64,000 bases of DNA, taken from the NCBI RefSeq assembly GCF_006716125.1, contig NZ_VFOM01000001.1, positions 1,302,001-1,366,000 on the forward strand, in the 5' to 3' direction. The number at the start of each line of letters is the position of its first letter. Positions within the stretch are counted from its first letter, which is position 1. Source of the DNA: Homoserinimonas aerilata (GTDB lineage: Bacteria > Actinomycetota > Actinomycetes > Actinomycetales > Microbacteriaceae). Both the position numbers and the translations under genes were made by a program. A model generated the notes under the pieces. That model saw only the letters and a list, made by a program, of their open reading frames with translations. It searched no databases and was not told where the DNA came from. This document shows, piece by piece, positions 43,627 through 53,148 of the stretch.

Positions 43627-44234
43627 CGAACACGAACGAAGCGCAGGCTCTCTACGAGCTCACCGACCCCACCGCCGCGCAGCTGGCCGCCCTCCGGGGC
43701 AGGCTCACGGATGCCGCGGAGGGCGAGGGCATCCTCGATGTCGCCTACACGACGATCGACACCCCCGTCGGCTCGCTGCTGCTCGCCGCCACCGCCGCGG
43801 GCCTCGTGCGGGTCGCCTACGCGCGGGAGGGCCACGACGCGGTGCTGCAGACGCTTGCGACGCGGCTGAGCCCTCGCATCCTGAAGGCGCCGAAGCGGCT
43901 GGATGCGGCGGCACGGCAGATCGACGAATACTTCGCCGGCACGCGCACCACCTTCGACCTTCCTCTCGACCATTCGCTGTCGAGCGGATTCCGGCTGCTG
44001 GTGCAGGAACACCTGCCTCTCATCGCCTACGGGAGCACCGAGTCCTACAAGCAGCTCGCCGAGGAGGTCGGCAACCCGCGGGCGATCCGCGCGGTCGGCA
44101 CGGCCTGCGCCACGAACCCTCTGCCCGTGGTCGTGCCGTGCCACCGCGTGCTGCGCAGCGACGGCGGGCTGGGCGGCTACATCGGCGGCCTCGACGCGAA
44201 GACGGCGCTGCTCGAACTCGAGCGCGCGGCCTGA
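43623..44234 (+). CDS. ogt: methylated-DNA-[protein]-cysteine S-methyltransferase
   Basis: It transfers methyl groups from O6-methylguanine to its own cysteine. The 203-residue protein has the active site PCHRV with C173, a helix-turn-helix YKQLAEEVGNPRAIRAVGTA that flips the base, and the GLGGYIGG block. It lacks the AdaA zinc domain. AGGAG is seven bases before ATG 43623. The N-terminal 35 residues (NEAQALYELTDPTAAQLAAL) are an extra helix unlike short Ogt. Confidence 0.93.
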   Translation: MTNTNEAQALYELTDPTAAQLAALRGRLTDAAEGEGILDVAYTTIDTPVGSLLLAATAAGLVRVAYAREGHDAVLQTLATRLSPRILKAPKRLDAAARQIDEYFAGTRTTFDLPLDHSLSSGFRLLVQEHLPLIAYGSTESYKQLAEEVGNPRAIRAVGTACATNPLPVVVPCHRVLRSDGGLGGYIGGLDAKTALLELERAA

Positions 44235-44298
44235 GCGGGCGCGCACACTTCGAAACACCGGGGTGACCGCATCCGCCCGGGTGTGATGGACTCGTATC

Positions 44299-45102
44299 GT
44301 GCAGATTCCGTGGAAGAGCTTCGTGGCGGTCGGCGACAGCTTCACAGAAGGCGTCGGCGACGAGCTGCCCGACGGCAGCGTTCGCGGCTGGGCCGACATG
44401 GTCGCCTGGGGTCTCGCGGCGGCCTCGACCGAGCCGATCACCTACGCGAACCTGGCCATCCGGGGCCGCCTCGCCGCCCCCATCATCGGGGCGCAACTCG
44501 ACGCCGCCATCGCCCTGCACCCCGCCCTGCTGAGCCTCAACGCGGGCGGCAACGACATCCTGCGCCCCCGCGTCTCCATTCCGGCACTCGCCGACAGCAT
44601 CGGGCTGGCCGTCGAGCGGGCCGTCGCCGGCGGTGCCCACGTTCTGCTCGCGACGGGCGGAAACCCCTCAGGGCACATGCCGCTCGGTTCGCTCGTGCAG
44701 TGGCGCGGTGAGCAGCTGGCGCAGGCGGTGCGGATGCGACTTCCGAAGGACGGCGTCACGCTTGTCGACAACTGGGCGGATGCGGAACTCGGTCGCCGCG
44801 AATACTGGGCAGCAGACAAGATCCATCTGAATCGGCGCGGGCACCGGCGCGCGGCCGCCAACGCGCTCACGGCCCTGGGTGTTCCCCTGCCTGAGCTTCG
44901 ATTCGCCGCCATCGATGACGAAACGGTGGCGGATGTACCGGCGCTGGGCAGGGTCGAATACTGGCAGGAACATGTGCTGCCGTGGGTGGGGCGGCGCCTG
45001 CGCGGGCGCTCATCCGGTGACGGGCGCGCACCGAAGATCGCGACGCTGCAGCCCGTGTCGCTCCCCCGCGCTGACAGTGCCGACGGCTCCCCGCGTTCCT
45101 AG
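44299..45102 (+). CDS. SGNH/GDSL hydrolase
   Basis: The 267-residue protein shows block I GDSFTEGVGD (nucleophile Ser), block III NAGGNDI, and block V DKIHLN (DxxH). No signal peptide, so it is cytoplasmic. Such enzymes act on lipid or carbohydrate esters. GTG 44299 is the start; no strong ribosome site. A Ser/Pro-rich tail follows residue 230. Confidence 0.9.
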   Translation: MQIPWKSFVAVGDSFTEGVGDELPDGSVRGWADMVAWGLAAASTEPITYANLAIRGRLAAPIIGAQLDAAIALHPALLSLNAGGNDILRPRVSIPALADSIGLAVERAVAGGAHVLLATGGNPSGHMPLGSLVQWRGEQLAQAVRMRLPKDGVTLVDNWADAELGRREYWAADKIHLNRRGHRRAAANALTALGVPLPELRFAAIDDETVADVPALGRVEYWQEHVLPWVGRRLRGRSSGDGRAPKIATLQPVSLPRADSADGSPRS

Positions 45103-45149
45103 TCTGCGGTCTCCTCAAGCACTGCGACGGTTGGATCCGTGGGGGCGGG

Positions 45150-45935
45150 TCAGCCCAGGGTGCGGAGGGTGAGGATCTGCTCCGCCCGGCCGAACGGCCC
45201 GCTCGTGTCATGCAGCACTGTGGAGGTGAGGCCGATGCCGTCCGTGCCGAAGCTGACCGAGTTCTGCAGCCCCAGCCATTCGCCCGTCGGCTCTCGGTAG
45301 AGGTGCAGCTGCAGGTCGACGTTCGGGAACGCGTAGCCGCCCGGCCCGGGCATGACCCGAGGCGCGATGCCGTTGCTCGTGTCGATGAGACCTGCCAGGC
45401 GGGCGAAGTCGGAGAACTCCTCCCCCTGAAGAAGCGGGTGCCGCGTCCGAATCCAGCCGCGGCCTCGGCCCGGCGCATGGGCCGGTAGGGCGCGAGCCTC
45501 GATGGACTGGATGAAGCCACCCGGCCATTCGCTCATGCCGACCGGTTCTGCGGCATCCGGCCCGGGCATCCGCTCGTCTTCGATCGCAGCGACGGCACTC
45601 GTGTCGGAGCGTTGCAGCCGCCAGGCCGTCGCGCGCACGGCGGTGCGGCCATCCGCGACCATCTCTGCCTGCACCAGCTCGATCGTTCGCCCGGGACGCA
45701 GCAGGGTGGTGACGACCTCGAACTCGCCGCCGGGGATGAGGCCGAGGATGTCGAAGGAGATGCGCGCGATCCGCAGCTCCGGCCGAGGCTGGAACCGCTC
45801 CAGGCAGTGAGCCAGAAGCCCCGCCACGGGTGCCATGTGCTGCTCGTGCGGGTTCCAGGCCCCCTGCGCGTGGATGGTCGACTCGTAGCGGCCATCGCCG
45901 CGGGACAGGTAGTAGGGCTCGGTTTCGCTGCTCAC
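45150..45935 (-). CDS. acyl-CoA thioesterase (TesB-like double hot-dog)
   Basis: The 261-residue protein resembles the thioesterase-like superfamily: GAWNPHEQHMAPVAGLLAHC at the N-terminus, RISFDILGLIPGGEFEVVTT (beta of the first hot-dog), QLADGRT-like MVADGRTAVRATAW, and a second half with FPNVDLQLHLYREPTGEWLG. Role is inferred as hydrolysis of acyl-CoA. Convergent with the SGNH gene. Confidence 0.85.
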   Translation of the reverse strand: MSSETEPYYLSRGDGRYESTIHAQGAWNPHEQHMAPVAGLLAHCLERFQPRPELRIARISFDILGLIPGGEFEVVTTLLRPGRTIELVQAEMVADGRTAVRATAWRLQRSDTSAVAAIEDERMPGPDAAEPVGMSEWPGGFIQSIEARALPAHAPGRGRGWIRTRHPLLQGEEFSDFARLAGLIDTSNGIAPRVMPGPGGYAFPNVDLQLHLYREPTGEWLGLQNSVSFGTDGIGLTSTVLHDTSGPFGRAEQILTLRTLG

Positions 45936-46139
45936 CGACTCAGGCTACCGACGGGCGGAACGGATGCTCGGCAAGTCTGTGGAGTCGCACATCCGGCGGC
46001 CCCTGTGCGTCTGCTGAATTCACGATGAGAAACAGCGGTCGCTTGTCACCGGACAGTCGTATAGTTCATCTGGATCGACACTGAGCAGGATGCGGATGCC
46101 CTCGGCCGGTGCGCCGAAACAGTGAAGGGCTGCACGCCA

Positions 46140-47684
46140 GTGACCGACAAACCAGTGACCGACAAGACGACACCGACGGATGCCGCGGCATCCGTATCCG
46201 TTACGCCCGTGACGACGGGCTCCAATAAGGTGCAGGGCCCGGCTAACCCGTGGCCGGCACTGTGGGCTCTCGTCATCGGCTTCTTCATGATTCTGGTCGA
46301 CACGACGATCGTGTCGGTGGCGAACCCGGCGATCAAGGCCGCTCTCGACCCCGACACGGCGAACCTCGACAACGTCGTGTGGGTGACGAGCGCATATCTG
46401 CTCGCCTATGCGGTGCCGCTGCTCATCACGGGCAGGCTGGGCGACCGCTTCGGCCCCCGTACCCTCTATCTGGTCGGCCTCTCGATCTTCACGCTGGCGT
46501 CGCTCGCCTGCGGGCTCTCCGACTCGCTCGAGCTCCTGATCGCGGCTCGCGCTGTGCAGGGCCTGGGTGCTTCGCTGATGACGCCGCAGACGATGGCGAT
46601 CATCACCCGCACCTTCCCCGCCCAGCAACGCGGTGCAGCCATGGGGCTGTGGGGCGCCACCTCGGGTGTTGCAATGCTCGTTGGTCCGCTGGCCGGCGGC
46701 GTGCTCGTCGATGGGCTCGGCTGGGAGTGGATCTTCTTCATCAACATCCCGGTCGGCATCATCGGCTTCATCGCGGCGTGGATCCTGGTGCCGAAGCTGC
46801 AGAACCACGGGCACCGCTTCGACTGGTTCGGCGTGTTCCTCAGCGCCGTCGCGATGTTCCTCCTCGTTTTCGGCCTCCAGGAGGGCGAGCGCTACGACTG
46901 GGGCCAGATCTGGGGCCCATTCTCGGTCTGGGGCCTCATCGCCGCCGGGGTCGTGGTCCTTGGCCTGTTCATCTGGCAGCAGGCGACGACGAAGAGCGAG
47001 GCACTCGTGCCCCTGAGTCTGTTCCGCGACCGCAACTTCGCCATGTCGAGCCTCGCCATCGCCGCCGTCGGCTTCAGCATCACGGCCATGGGTCTGCCGC
47101 TGATGTTCTTCATCCAGCTCGCCCGCGGTCTCACGCCGACCGAGTCGGCGCTGCTGATGATCCCGATGGCCGTGTTCGCCGGGGCGCTCTCCGCACCGAT
47201 CGGAGGCCTGCTCGACCGGGTTCACCCGCGCGTCGTGCTGCTGCCGGGCATCCTGCTGGTCGCCGTCTCGCTTGCGCTCTACGCCGTCATGATGAACGCC
47301 GACACCCCGATCTGGATGTACCTGATCCCCTCGGCGATCATGGGAATCGGCAGCGCAGGCATGTGGGGGCCGCTGGCGACGACCGCGAATCGTGACCTTC
47401 CGGTGAACCTGGCGGGTGCTGGGTCGAGCATCTACAACACCACGCGGACGGTCGGCTCCGTCATGGGGTCTGCGGCGATCGCGGCGTTCATGCAGTCACG
47501 CCTCGAGGCGAACCTTCCCGGAGTGGGCGATGCCTCAGGCGGCTTCGGCAGCGGTCAGCTGCCTGCTGTGGCCATCGACGGCTTCTCTGCGGCGATGGCC
47601 CAGTCGATGTTCCTGCCCGCTGCCGTGATGCTGATCGGATTCGTGGCGGCCGCGTTCATGCACCGCCCGCACGCGCTGAGGTAG
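46140..47684 (+). CDS. DHA2-family MFS drug exporter (EmrB/QacA type)
   Basis: The 514-residue protein has 14 predicted spans. Motif D1 LDNVVWVTSAYLLAYAVPLL, motif A GRLGDRFGPRTLYL, motif B RAVQGLGAS and motif C GPLAGGVLVDGLGW are clear. It starts within a VTDKP/VTDKT duplication: GTG 46140 has AAGGG ten bases upstream and GTG 46155 is also possible. It is distinct from the exporter at 26 kb. A 204-bp region upstream with TATAGT at 46060-46065 likely holds its promoter. Confidence 0.9.
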   Translation: MTDKPVTDKTTPTDAAASVSVTPVTTGSNKVQGPANPWPALWALVIGFFMILVDTTIVSVANPAIKAALDPDTANLDNVVWVTSAYLLAYAVPLLITGRLGDRFGPRTLYLVGLSIFTLASLACGLSDSLELLIAARAVQGLGASLMTPQTMAIITRTFPAQQRGAAMGLWGATSGVAMLVGPLAGGVLVDGLGWEWIFFINIPVGIIGFIAAWILVPKLQNHGHRFDWFGVFLSAVAMFLLVFGLQEGERYDWGQIWGPFSVWGLIAAGVVVLGLFIWQQATTKSEALVPLSLFRDRNFAMSSLAIAAVGFSITAMGLPLMFFIQLARGLTPTESALLMIPMAVFAGALSAPIGGLLDRVHPRVVLLPGILLVAVSLALYAVMMNADTPIWMYLIPSAIMGIGSAGMWGPLATTANRDLPVNLAGAGSSIYNTTRTVGSVMGSAAIAAFMQSRLEANLPGVGDASGGFGSGQLPAVAIDGFSAAMAQSMFLPAAVMLIGFVAAAFMHRPHALR

Positions 47685-47717
47685 CCGTCGACGGGCGCAC
47701 TCAGGGGCGGGTGCGGC

Positions 47718-48551
47718 TCAGTACCAGCCGGTCGACTGGGCGTGGCTCCACGCACCGCACGGGTCGCCGTGGCGGGAGGCGATGTAGCCGAGGCCCCACG
47801 CGATCTGGGTGGCGGGGTTGGTCTGCCAGTCGGCACCGGCGGAGGCCATCTTGCTGCCGGGCAGCGCCTGCGGGATGCCCGCGGCCCCACTGGAGGCGTT
47901 GTAGGCGTTGGCGTTCCAACCGGATTCCTTGTTCCACAGGGCCACGAGGCATCCGAACTGGTCGTCGCCCCAGCCGTACTGGGCGGCCATCATGTCGCGG
48001 GCGATCGCCTGCGCAGCGCTCGGGTTGGTGGGCGCGGCCGGGCGGCTGGCTGCGGCGACGGCTGCGGCCTGGGCTGCCGCGGCCTGCTCGGCGGCGACGC
48101 GGTCGGCTTCGGCGATCGCGCCCTGCACGGTTGCCGTGTCGGCACCGAGCTGGTAGACCAGCTCGAAGATGCGCTTGGTCGAGAGCGCGTCGCGGTCAGC
48201 CAGCTCGGTGACGGCTGCGGCGAGCGCTGCGGCGTCGGCTTTGCCGTCGGCTGCGGCGATCGTCTCGTTCGCTGCCGCCACGGCAGCGTCGGCCTCGTTC
48301 GCTGCGCGGCTGTCGAGCATGGCGGCGTAGATGGGCAACTGCTCGGAGCGGAGCCCCGTGCTCTCTGTGAGTACGGTCGTGGCCGTCTCGCGCTCCGCCT
48401 GCTCGGCGATCGCGGTCTGCGCGGCGAAGCCGGTCGCGACGACGCTCGCGATGGCGACGACGGAACCGACGACAAGCACGGAGCGCCGCGGACGGTAGGA
48501 GCGGATGCGCGACGAGGCGGACGTGAGGTGACGAACGAAGTTGTGAGGCAT
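47718..48551 (-). CDS. secreted lytic transglycosylase-like protein
   Basis: The 277-residue protein has an N-terminal membrane helix or signal (SVLVVGSVVAIASVVATGF), an Ala-rich helical stalk (residues about 55-165) and a C-terminal SLT-type domain: WGDDQFGCLVALWNKESGW, NANAYNASSGAAGIPQALPGS, QTNPATQIAWGLGYIASRHG and GAWSHAQSTGWY. The glutamate of NKESGW is the likely catalytic residue. It cleaves peptidoglycan at the wall. ATG 48551 lies before the RHLTS basic segment; GAAAG is upstream. The long 5' leader may be structured. Confidence 0.88.
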   Translation of the reverse strand: MPHNFVRHLTSASSRIRSYRPRRSVLVVGSVVAIASVVATGFAAQTAIAEQAERETATTVLTESTGLRSEQLPIYAAMLDSRAANEADAAVAAANETIAAADGKADAAALAAAVTELADRDALSTKRIFELVYQLGADTATVQGAIAEADRVAAEQAAAAQAAAVAAASRPAAPTNPSAAQAIARDMMAAQYGWGDDQFGCLVALWNKESGWNANAYNASSGAAGIPQALPGSKMASAGADWQTNPATQIAWGLGYIASRHGDPCGAWSHAQSTGWY

Positions 48552-48989
48552 ATGGCTTTCAGGTGGAATCGTGTGCACGTGCGGGCCGCGCCGGGGCTGT
48601 CTGCACCGGGCTGCACTCGCTGCACGGGCGCGGGGGCGCGCCGATTCACCGGGGTTGGGGGTTTGGGGGTTGTGGCATGTGGGCGCTCTCGCCCGGCCAG
48701 TCAGCCACCCTTCGCCTCTCCTCTCCGTGGCCCGTGCCAATCTCCTGTGAATCGGCTGCATCCGGTGCGCCGCGGGCTGCCGGGTGGCCGGGCCTCGTCA
48801 TGGCTGGTTATTGCCCGCCGTTCCGGGCCTCAGGGGCGACTTACAGGCATCCGGATGCCATCAATCACGCGATAGGCAAACTCAGCTTCTTGGGGGCAGT
48901 TGATCACTGTTCTCCCAGAAAAGTGTGCTTCGGCATTTCGCGGGCCCACTTCGCAGCGTCTGGGCGCGTCGAGGGGCTACCGTTGTTCC
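48552..48989. other. 438-bp gene-free region: transglycosylase leader and helicase promoter
   Basis: No convincing gene is present. The half nearest the transglycosylase has several GC-rich inverted repeats on the minus strand and a G-tract run at 48651-48669 (runs of 4, 5 and 5 G) that could form a G-quadruplex on the plus strand. GGTGAATCGGC on the minus strand recalls the c-di-AMP ydaO riboswitch, but other parts do not match. GGCATCCGGATGCC at 48846-48859 is a perfect 14-bp palindrome. The rest should hold the DEAD-box promoter. Confidence 0.5.
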
Positions 48990-50741
48990 ATGATGCCTCC
49001 AGAGACGAGCACCCCCGACGAGGCAGAGACAGCCCCGCCCTCCATCACCTTCTCCGACCTCGGTCTGAGCGATGCCGTGCTCAAGGCGGTGCGCGATGTC
49101 GGCTACGAGACCCCGTCGGCCATCCAGGCTGCGACCATCCCGACACTGCTCGACGGCCGCGACGTCGTGGGCCTCGCCCAGACCGGCACCGGAAAGACTG
49201 CGGCCTTCGCGCTGCCCATCCTCTCCCGCCTCGACGTGTCGCAGAAGACGCCGCAGGCGCTCGTGCTCTCCCCCACCCGCGAGCTCGCACTGCAGGTGTG
49301 CGAGGCGTTCGAGCAGTACGCCGCCCATCTCAAGGGCGTGCACGTGCTGCCCGTGTACGGCGGTCAGGCCTACGGCGTGCAGCTGTCGGCCCTACGTCGC
49401 GGCGTGCACGTCGTCGTCGGCACACCCGGCCGCATCATGGATCACCTGGCCAAGGGCACCCTTGACCTCTCCGAGCTGAAGTACCTGGTGCTCGACGAGG
49501 CCGACGAGATGCTCAAGATGGGCTTCGCCGAGGATGTAGAGACGATCCTCGCCGACACACCGGACGACAAGCAGGTCGCCCTGTTCTCGGCGACCATGCC
49601 CGCCCAGATCAGGCGCATCTCCAAGAAGTACCTGAACGACCCAGAAGAGATCACGGTCAAGGCGAAGACCACGACGTCGGCCAACACCACGCAGCGCTAC
49701 CTGGTCGTGTCGTACCCGCAGAAGGTCGACGCGCTCACCCGCATCCTCGAGGTCGAGAACTTCGAGGGCATGATCGTCTTCGTCCGCACCAAGAACGAGA
49801 CGGAGGCGCTCGCCGAGAAGCTGCGGGCGCGCGGCTACTCTGCTGCGGCCATCAGCGGCGACGTCGCGCAGGCACAGCGCGAGCGCACCGTCGGGCAGCT
49901 CAAGTCGGGAAAGCTCGACATTCTGGTGGCGACGGATGTTGCGGCGCGAGGCCTCGACGTCGACCGCATCAGCCATGTGGTCAACTTCGACATCCCCGTC
50001 GACACGGAGTCGTATGTGCACCGCATCGGTCGCACGGGCCGCGCCGGTCGCAGCGGCTCGGCGATCAGCTTCGTCACGCCGCGCGAGCGCCGCCTGCTCA
50101 ACGCCATCGAGAAGGCGACCCGCCAGCCGCTCACCGAGATGCAGCTGCCGAGCGTCGACGACGTCAACGTGACGCGACTCGCCCGCTTCGACGACGCCAT
50201 CACGGCGGCGCTCAGCCAGGCTGACCGAATCGCCGCGTTCCGCGACATCGTGGGCCACTATGTCGCGCACCACGACGTGCCCGAGGGCGATGTGGCCGCC
50301 GCGCTCGCGGTGGTCGCACAGGGCGATACTCCCCTGCTGCTGGCCCCGGAGGACCCGCGGGCTCGGCGCGACGATCGCTACGGCCGCGCTGAACGATTCG
50401 ACAGGGACAGCCGGGACGACAGCGGGGGCCGCGGCGAACGCCCCGAGCGTCGCTCGCGCTCGACCAAGCCGATGTCGGCCTACCGTCTCGAGGTCGGCAG
50501 GCGGCACAAGGTGGAGCCGCGCCAGATCGTGGGCGCCCTCGCCAATGAGGGCGGCCTGAGCCGCGACGACTTCGGTGCGATCAAGATCATGCCCGACTTC
50601 TCGATCGTCGAGCTGCCCGCAGATCTGCCTCGCGACATCCTGTCTCGCCTGAAGGGAACGCGCATCAGTGGCAAGCTGATCGAGATCGCGCCCGACCGCG
50701 GCCCCGGCTCGCGGCGCCCACGCCAGACCCGCGAGTACTGA
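48990..50741 (+). CDS. deaD: DEAD-box RNA helicase (DeaD/CsdA type)
   Basis: The 583-residue protein has Q-motif FSDLGLSDAVLKAV, I AQTGTGKT (about 63), II DEAD (about 169), III SAT, and VI HRIGRTGRAGR near 343. After the helicase core a linker rich in Arg/Asp/Gly leads to a DbpA/CsdA RNA-binding domain (SAYRLEVGRRHKVEPRQIVG and GAIKIMPDFSIVELP, about 495-560). Such enzymes unwind structured RNA in ribosome assembly and cold adaptation. ATG 48990 and the next ATG are adjacent; the ribosome site is distant. Confidence 0.95.
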   Translation: MMPPETSTPDEAETAPPSITFSDLGLSDAVLKAVRDVGYETPSAIQAATIPTLLDGRDVVGLAQTGTGKTAAFALPILSRLDVSQKTPQALVLSPTRELALQVCEAFEQYAAHLKGVHVLPVYGGQAYGVQLSALRRGVHVVVGTPGRIMDHLAKGTLDLSELKYLVLDEADEMLKMGFAEDVETILADTPDDKQVALFSATMPAQIRRISKKYLNDPEEITVKAKTTTSANTTQRYLVVSYPQKVDALTRILEVENFEGMIVFVRTKNETEALAEKLRARGYSAAAISGDVAQAQRERTVGQLKSGKLDILVATDVAARGLDVDRISHVVNFDIPVDTESYVHRIGRTGRAGRSGSAISFVTPRERRLLNAIEKATRQPLTEMQLPSVDDVNVTRLARFDDAITAALSQADRIAAFRDIVGHYVAHHDVPEGDVAAALAVVAQGDTPLLLAPEDPRARRDDRYGRAERFDRDSRDDSGGRGERPERRSRSTKPMSAYRLEVGRRHKVEPRQIVGALANEGGLSRDDFGAIKIMPDFSIVELPADLPRDILSRLKGTRISGKLIEIAPDRGPGSRRPRQTREY

Positions 50742-50759
50742 CAGCCACGGCACTGACGA

Positions 50760-51497
50760 CTACTCGGTGGTGGGCCGCTCCGACGGGCCGCCACCGAGAC
50801 TGTCGATCCCCTCTACGACGGCCGCGATGGTCGCCTCCTGCCTGAGCACCCTGAAATGCCCGGATGCCCGGAGCGTGACGGTCGTGCTGCCGCCGCCGAG
50901 CGTGCGCTCGCCAGGAATGTGCGGGTCGAACGCGGGCAGCACCGAGACGATGCGCCTGTTCACGGCCTCCGCTCGGGCGAGCGCCACGATCGTCTCATCG
51001 GCGGGCGCGAGGCCCCGCAGGGTGCGACCCGGCAGGTACCGCGCGTAGGCGGAGCCGGCGAACGGTGTGGCGATGGCGACCATGCCGATGAGTTCGACGC
51101 CCCGCAGTCCTGCGGCGGCGGGGTCCGCCTCCGCACGGGCGAGCAGGGCTTTGCCGATGAGCCCGCCCTTGCTGTGCCCGACGAGCACGTAGCGGCCCGG
51201 GCCGTGCGCTGCGATCGCGGCGGCGACCTCGTCGGCGCCGTCACGCACGGGCATCCGGTTGTCTCGCAGCCCCTCGATGACGACGATTCGGTGGCCTCGG
51301 GCGTTCAGTCTGCCCGCGAGGGTCGCCAGAAAACCCCAACGCTCGTACACGCCCGGAATGAGCACCACAGCAGGCAGCGAATCGTCGCCACGCGCATACG
51401 CCTCGGGCACGACCCGCAGGAATGCCCCGCGCAGCTGCCCGCCGATTGCCGAGAGGTAGTCGAGCGACCACCACCAGGCCTTGACGAGCGGGTTCAT
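50760..51497 (-). CDS. alpha/beta hydrolase (lipase-like)
   Basis: The 245-residue protein has the nucleophile elbow GHSKGG (residues about 112-117), preceded by PAVVLIPGVYERWGF for the oxyanion region, and a C-terminal GHFRVL histidine region. ATG 51497 overlaps the upstream hydrolase stop by four bases. The N-terminus MNPLVKAWWW is peripheral to membranes. Two hydrolases in one message suggests a joint ester-degrading role; substrates unknown. Confidence 0.85.
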   Translation of the reverse strand: MNPLVKAWWWSLDYLSAIGGQLRGAFLRVVPEAYARGDDSLPAVVLIPGVYERWGFLATLAGRLNARGHRIVVIEGLRDNRMPVRDGADEVAAAIAAHGPGRYVLVGHSKGGLIGKALLARAEADPAAAGLRGVELIGMVAIATPFAGSAYARYLPGRTLRGLAPADETIVALARAEAVNRRIVSVLPAFDPHIPGERTLGGGSTTVTLRASGHFRVLRQEATIAAVVEGIDSLGGGPSERPTTE

Positions 51498-52228
51498 CGA
51501 CGGGCGAACTCGGTGATGAGATCGGCGACGGGTTCCGCCGAGGAGATCATGGTCTCGTGGCTCTTGCCTGGCACCTGCTTGAGCGTCGCATCCGGGATCA
51601 GCTCGGCGACGGATCGCACCCAACCCTCGGGACACACGCGATCACGTTCACCGCGCATCACGAGCGTGGGCACCCCGATCTGCGGGGCCACCTCCTCGAT
51701 GTGATGCGCCATCATGGTGCGGAACTTGCGCACGAACCAGGCCGGCCCCGCCTTCGCGTAGAGCACGAGACCCCGCGCGATGACCTTCGGATGCTCGCCC
51801 AGCAGATCCTGCAGCATGCGCAGCACCTGCCGCCACACGGTGCGCTCGCGCGCGTTCACGGTGGGGGCGATGAGCACCAGCTCCCGCACCAGCTCAGGGT
51901 GCCGCGCCGCCAGCTCTGCCACAACCTGCGTTCCCATGGAGTGCCCGATGGCGACGACGGGCTCGGCGCCGCTCTCGGCCAGATACTGCGCCACCAGGTC
52001 GGCCATCTGCGGAATCGGCAGCGAGCGCTGCGGTTCGGGCGAGTCGCCGAAGCCGGGCAGGTCGAGCGCGATCGCATGACCCCTCCGGGCGAGCGCGTCG
52101 ATGAACTCCGTGTACGCGTCACGCCCCATGCCGAGGCCGTGCACGAGCAGGAAGGTGGGCCCGTCGCCGCCGCGCTCGCTCACCACCAGCACATGGTCGC
52201 CGACCCGGAACTCCTCGCTCTGCTGCAT
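51494..52228 (-). CDS. alpha/beta hydrolase
   Basis: The 244-residue protein begins with LLVHGLGMGRDAYTEF (HG oxyanion block), has LDLPGFGDSPEP, the elbow GHSMGT near residue 102, and a late aspartate and GKSHET histidine. Fold as in epoxide hydrolase/haloperoxidase-like esterases. First gene of a two-gene overlap unit. Confidence 0.9.
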   Translation of the reverse strand: MQQSEEFRVGDHVLVVSERGGDGPTFLLVHGLGMGRDAYTEFIDALARRGHAIALDLPGFGDSPEPQRSLPIPQMADLVAQYLAESGAEPVVAIGHSMGTQVVAELAARHPELVRELVLIAPTVNARERTVWRQVLRMLQDLLGEHPKVIARGLVLYAKAGPAWFVRKFRTMMAHHIEEVAPQIGVPTLVMRGERDRVCPEGWVRSVAELIPDATLKQVPGKSHETMISSAEPVADLITEFARR

Positions 52229-52276
52229 GGCAGAACCCTAGCCGCCGTCAGCCGAGCGGATGCGCCATGCCCGCCG

Positions 52277-53047
52277 TCACTGCGCTGTTGCGTGCGTTTC
52301 GGTGCCGTTGAGCATGGCGACGACCTGCTCATAGTCGCCCCGGGCCTCCGCGTGCCGCAGCACGGCGACACGGTCGACCAGGATCTCGTGCGCATCCGGC
52401 TGCGACTCGATCAGGGAGATGACCTCGGCGATGAACTCGTCGAGTGGCATCGCGTCCTCTCGCTCCTCGTGCCCCGGCATGAGCGGCGTGCGCACGGCCG
52501 GCGGCACGAGTTCCACAACCTTCACCGTCGTGTCGGCCAGTTGCAGGCGGATGCTCTCGCTGAGCATGTGGACGGCCGCCTTGGCAGCGTTGTAGCTGGG
52601 GGTGTGGCGCAGCGGCACGAAGGCGAGCCCGGATGAGACGGTGACGATGGTCGAGTCCGCCTGCTCCTGCAGGTGCTCGACGAATGCGGCGATGAGGCGG
52701 ATCGGGCCGAGCACATTGGTGGCGACGATGGCCTCGGCCGAGTCGAGGAAGCCGGCAGGGGTGTGCCAGTCCTCGGCCCGCATGATGCCGGCCATGGCGA
52801 TGAGGACGTTGAGATCCGGATGCTCGGCGATGACCCTGGCGGACACGGTCGCGATACTCCCCGCGTCGGCCGTGTCGATCTGCACGGTGCGGATGCCCGG
52901 ATGCGCGGCGGCGATCTGATCGAGCAGCCCGGCACGGCGCCCGCCGACGATGACGGTGTTGCCCCTGCCGTGGAGTTCGACGGCGAGCGCGAGGCCGATG
53001 CCGCTGGTCGCTCCGGGAATGAAGATGGTGTTTCCTGTGATGTTCAT
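52277..53047 (-). CDS. short-chain dehydrogenase/reductase (DltE-like)
   Basis: The 256-residue protein has the NAD(P) motif PGATSGIGLAL (residues about 10-20), NVLIAMAGI (like NNAG), and the catalytic S and YxxxK in TVSSGLAF and SYNAAKAAV. The wording of the C-terminus (VVELVPPAVRTPLM and EFIAEVISLIESQPD) fits DltE-type oxidoreductases. ATG 53047 is divergent from the MmyB-like regulator, its likely controller. Confidence 0.92.
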   Translation of the reverse strand: MNITGNTIFIPGATSGIGLALAVELHGRGNTVIVGGRRAGLLDQIAAAHPGIRTVQIDTADAGSIATVSARVIAEHPDLNVLIAMAGIMRAEDWHTPAGFLDSAEAIVATNVLGPIRLIAAFVEHLQEQADSTIVTVSSGLAFVPLRHTPSYNAAKAAVHMLSESIRLQLADTTVKVVELVPPAVRTPLMPGHEEREDAMPLDEFIAEVISLIESQPDAHEILVDRVAVLRHAEARGDYEQVVAMLNGTETHATAQ

Positions 53048-53148
53048 GCCGTCAGCCTCGGCGCTGTGGCAGAGGCGTGGCAGAGTCCGCTCATCGTGGG
53101 ATCGGCGATCCCTCCCTGCCGCCGCGCAACGGGAGGATGATGGAGGGC

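Noticed and set aside
46140..46170. VTDKP/VTDKT duplication as a phase-variable repeat
   Set aside because: Only two copies at the N-terminus of an exporter; too few for slippage regulation.
50760..52228. Two overlapping hydrolase genes as a frameshifted single gene
   Set aside because: Each has its own complete nucleophile elbow and start; they are separate genes.
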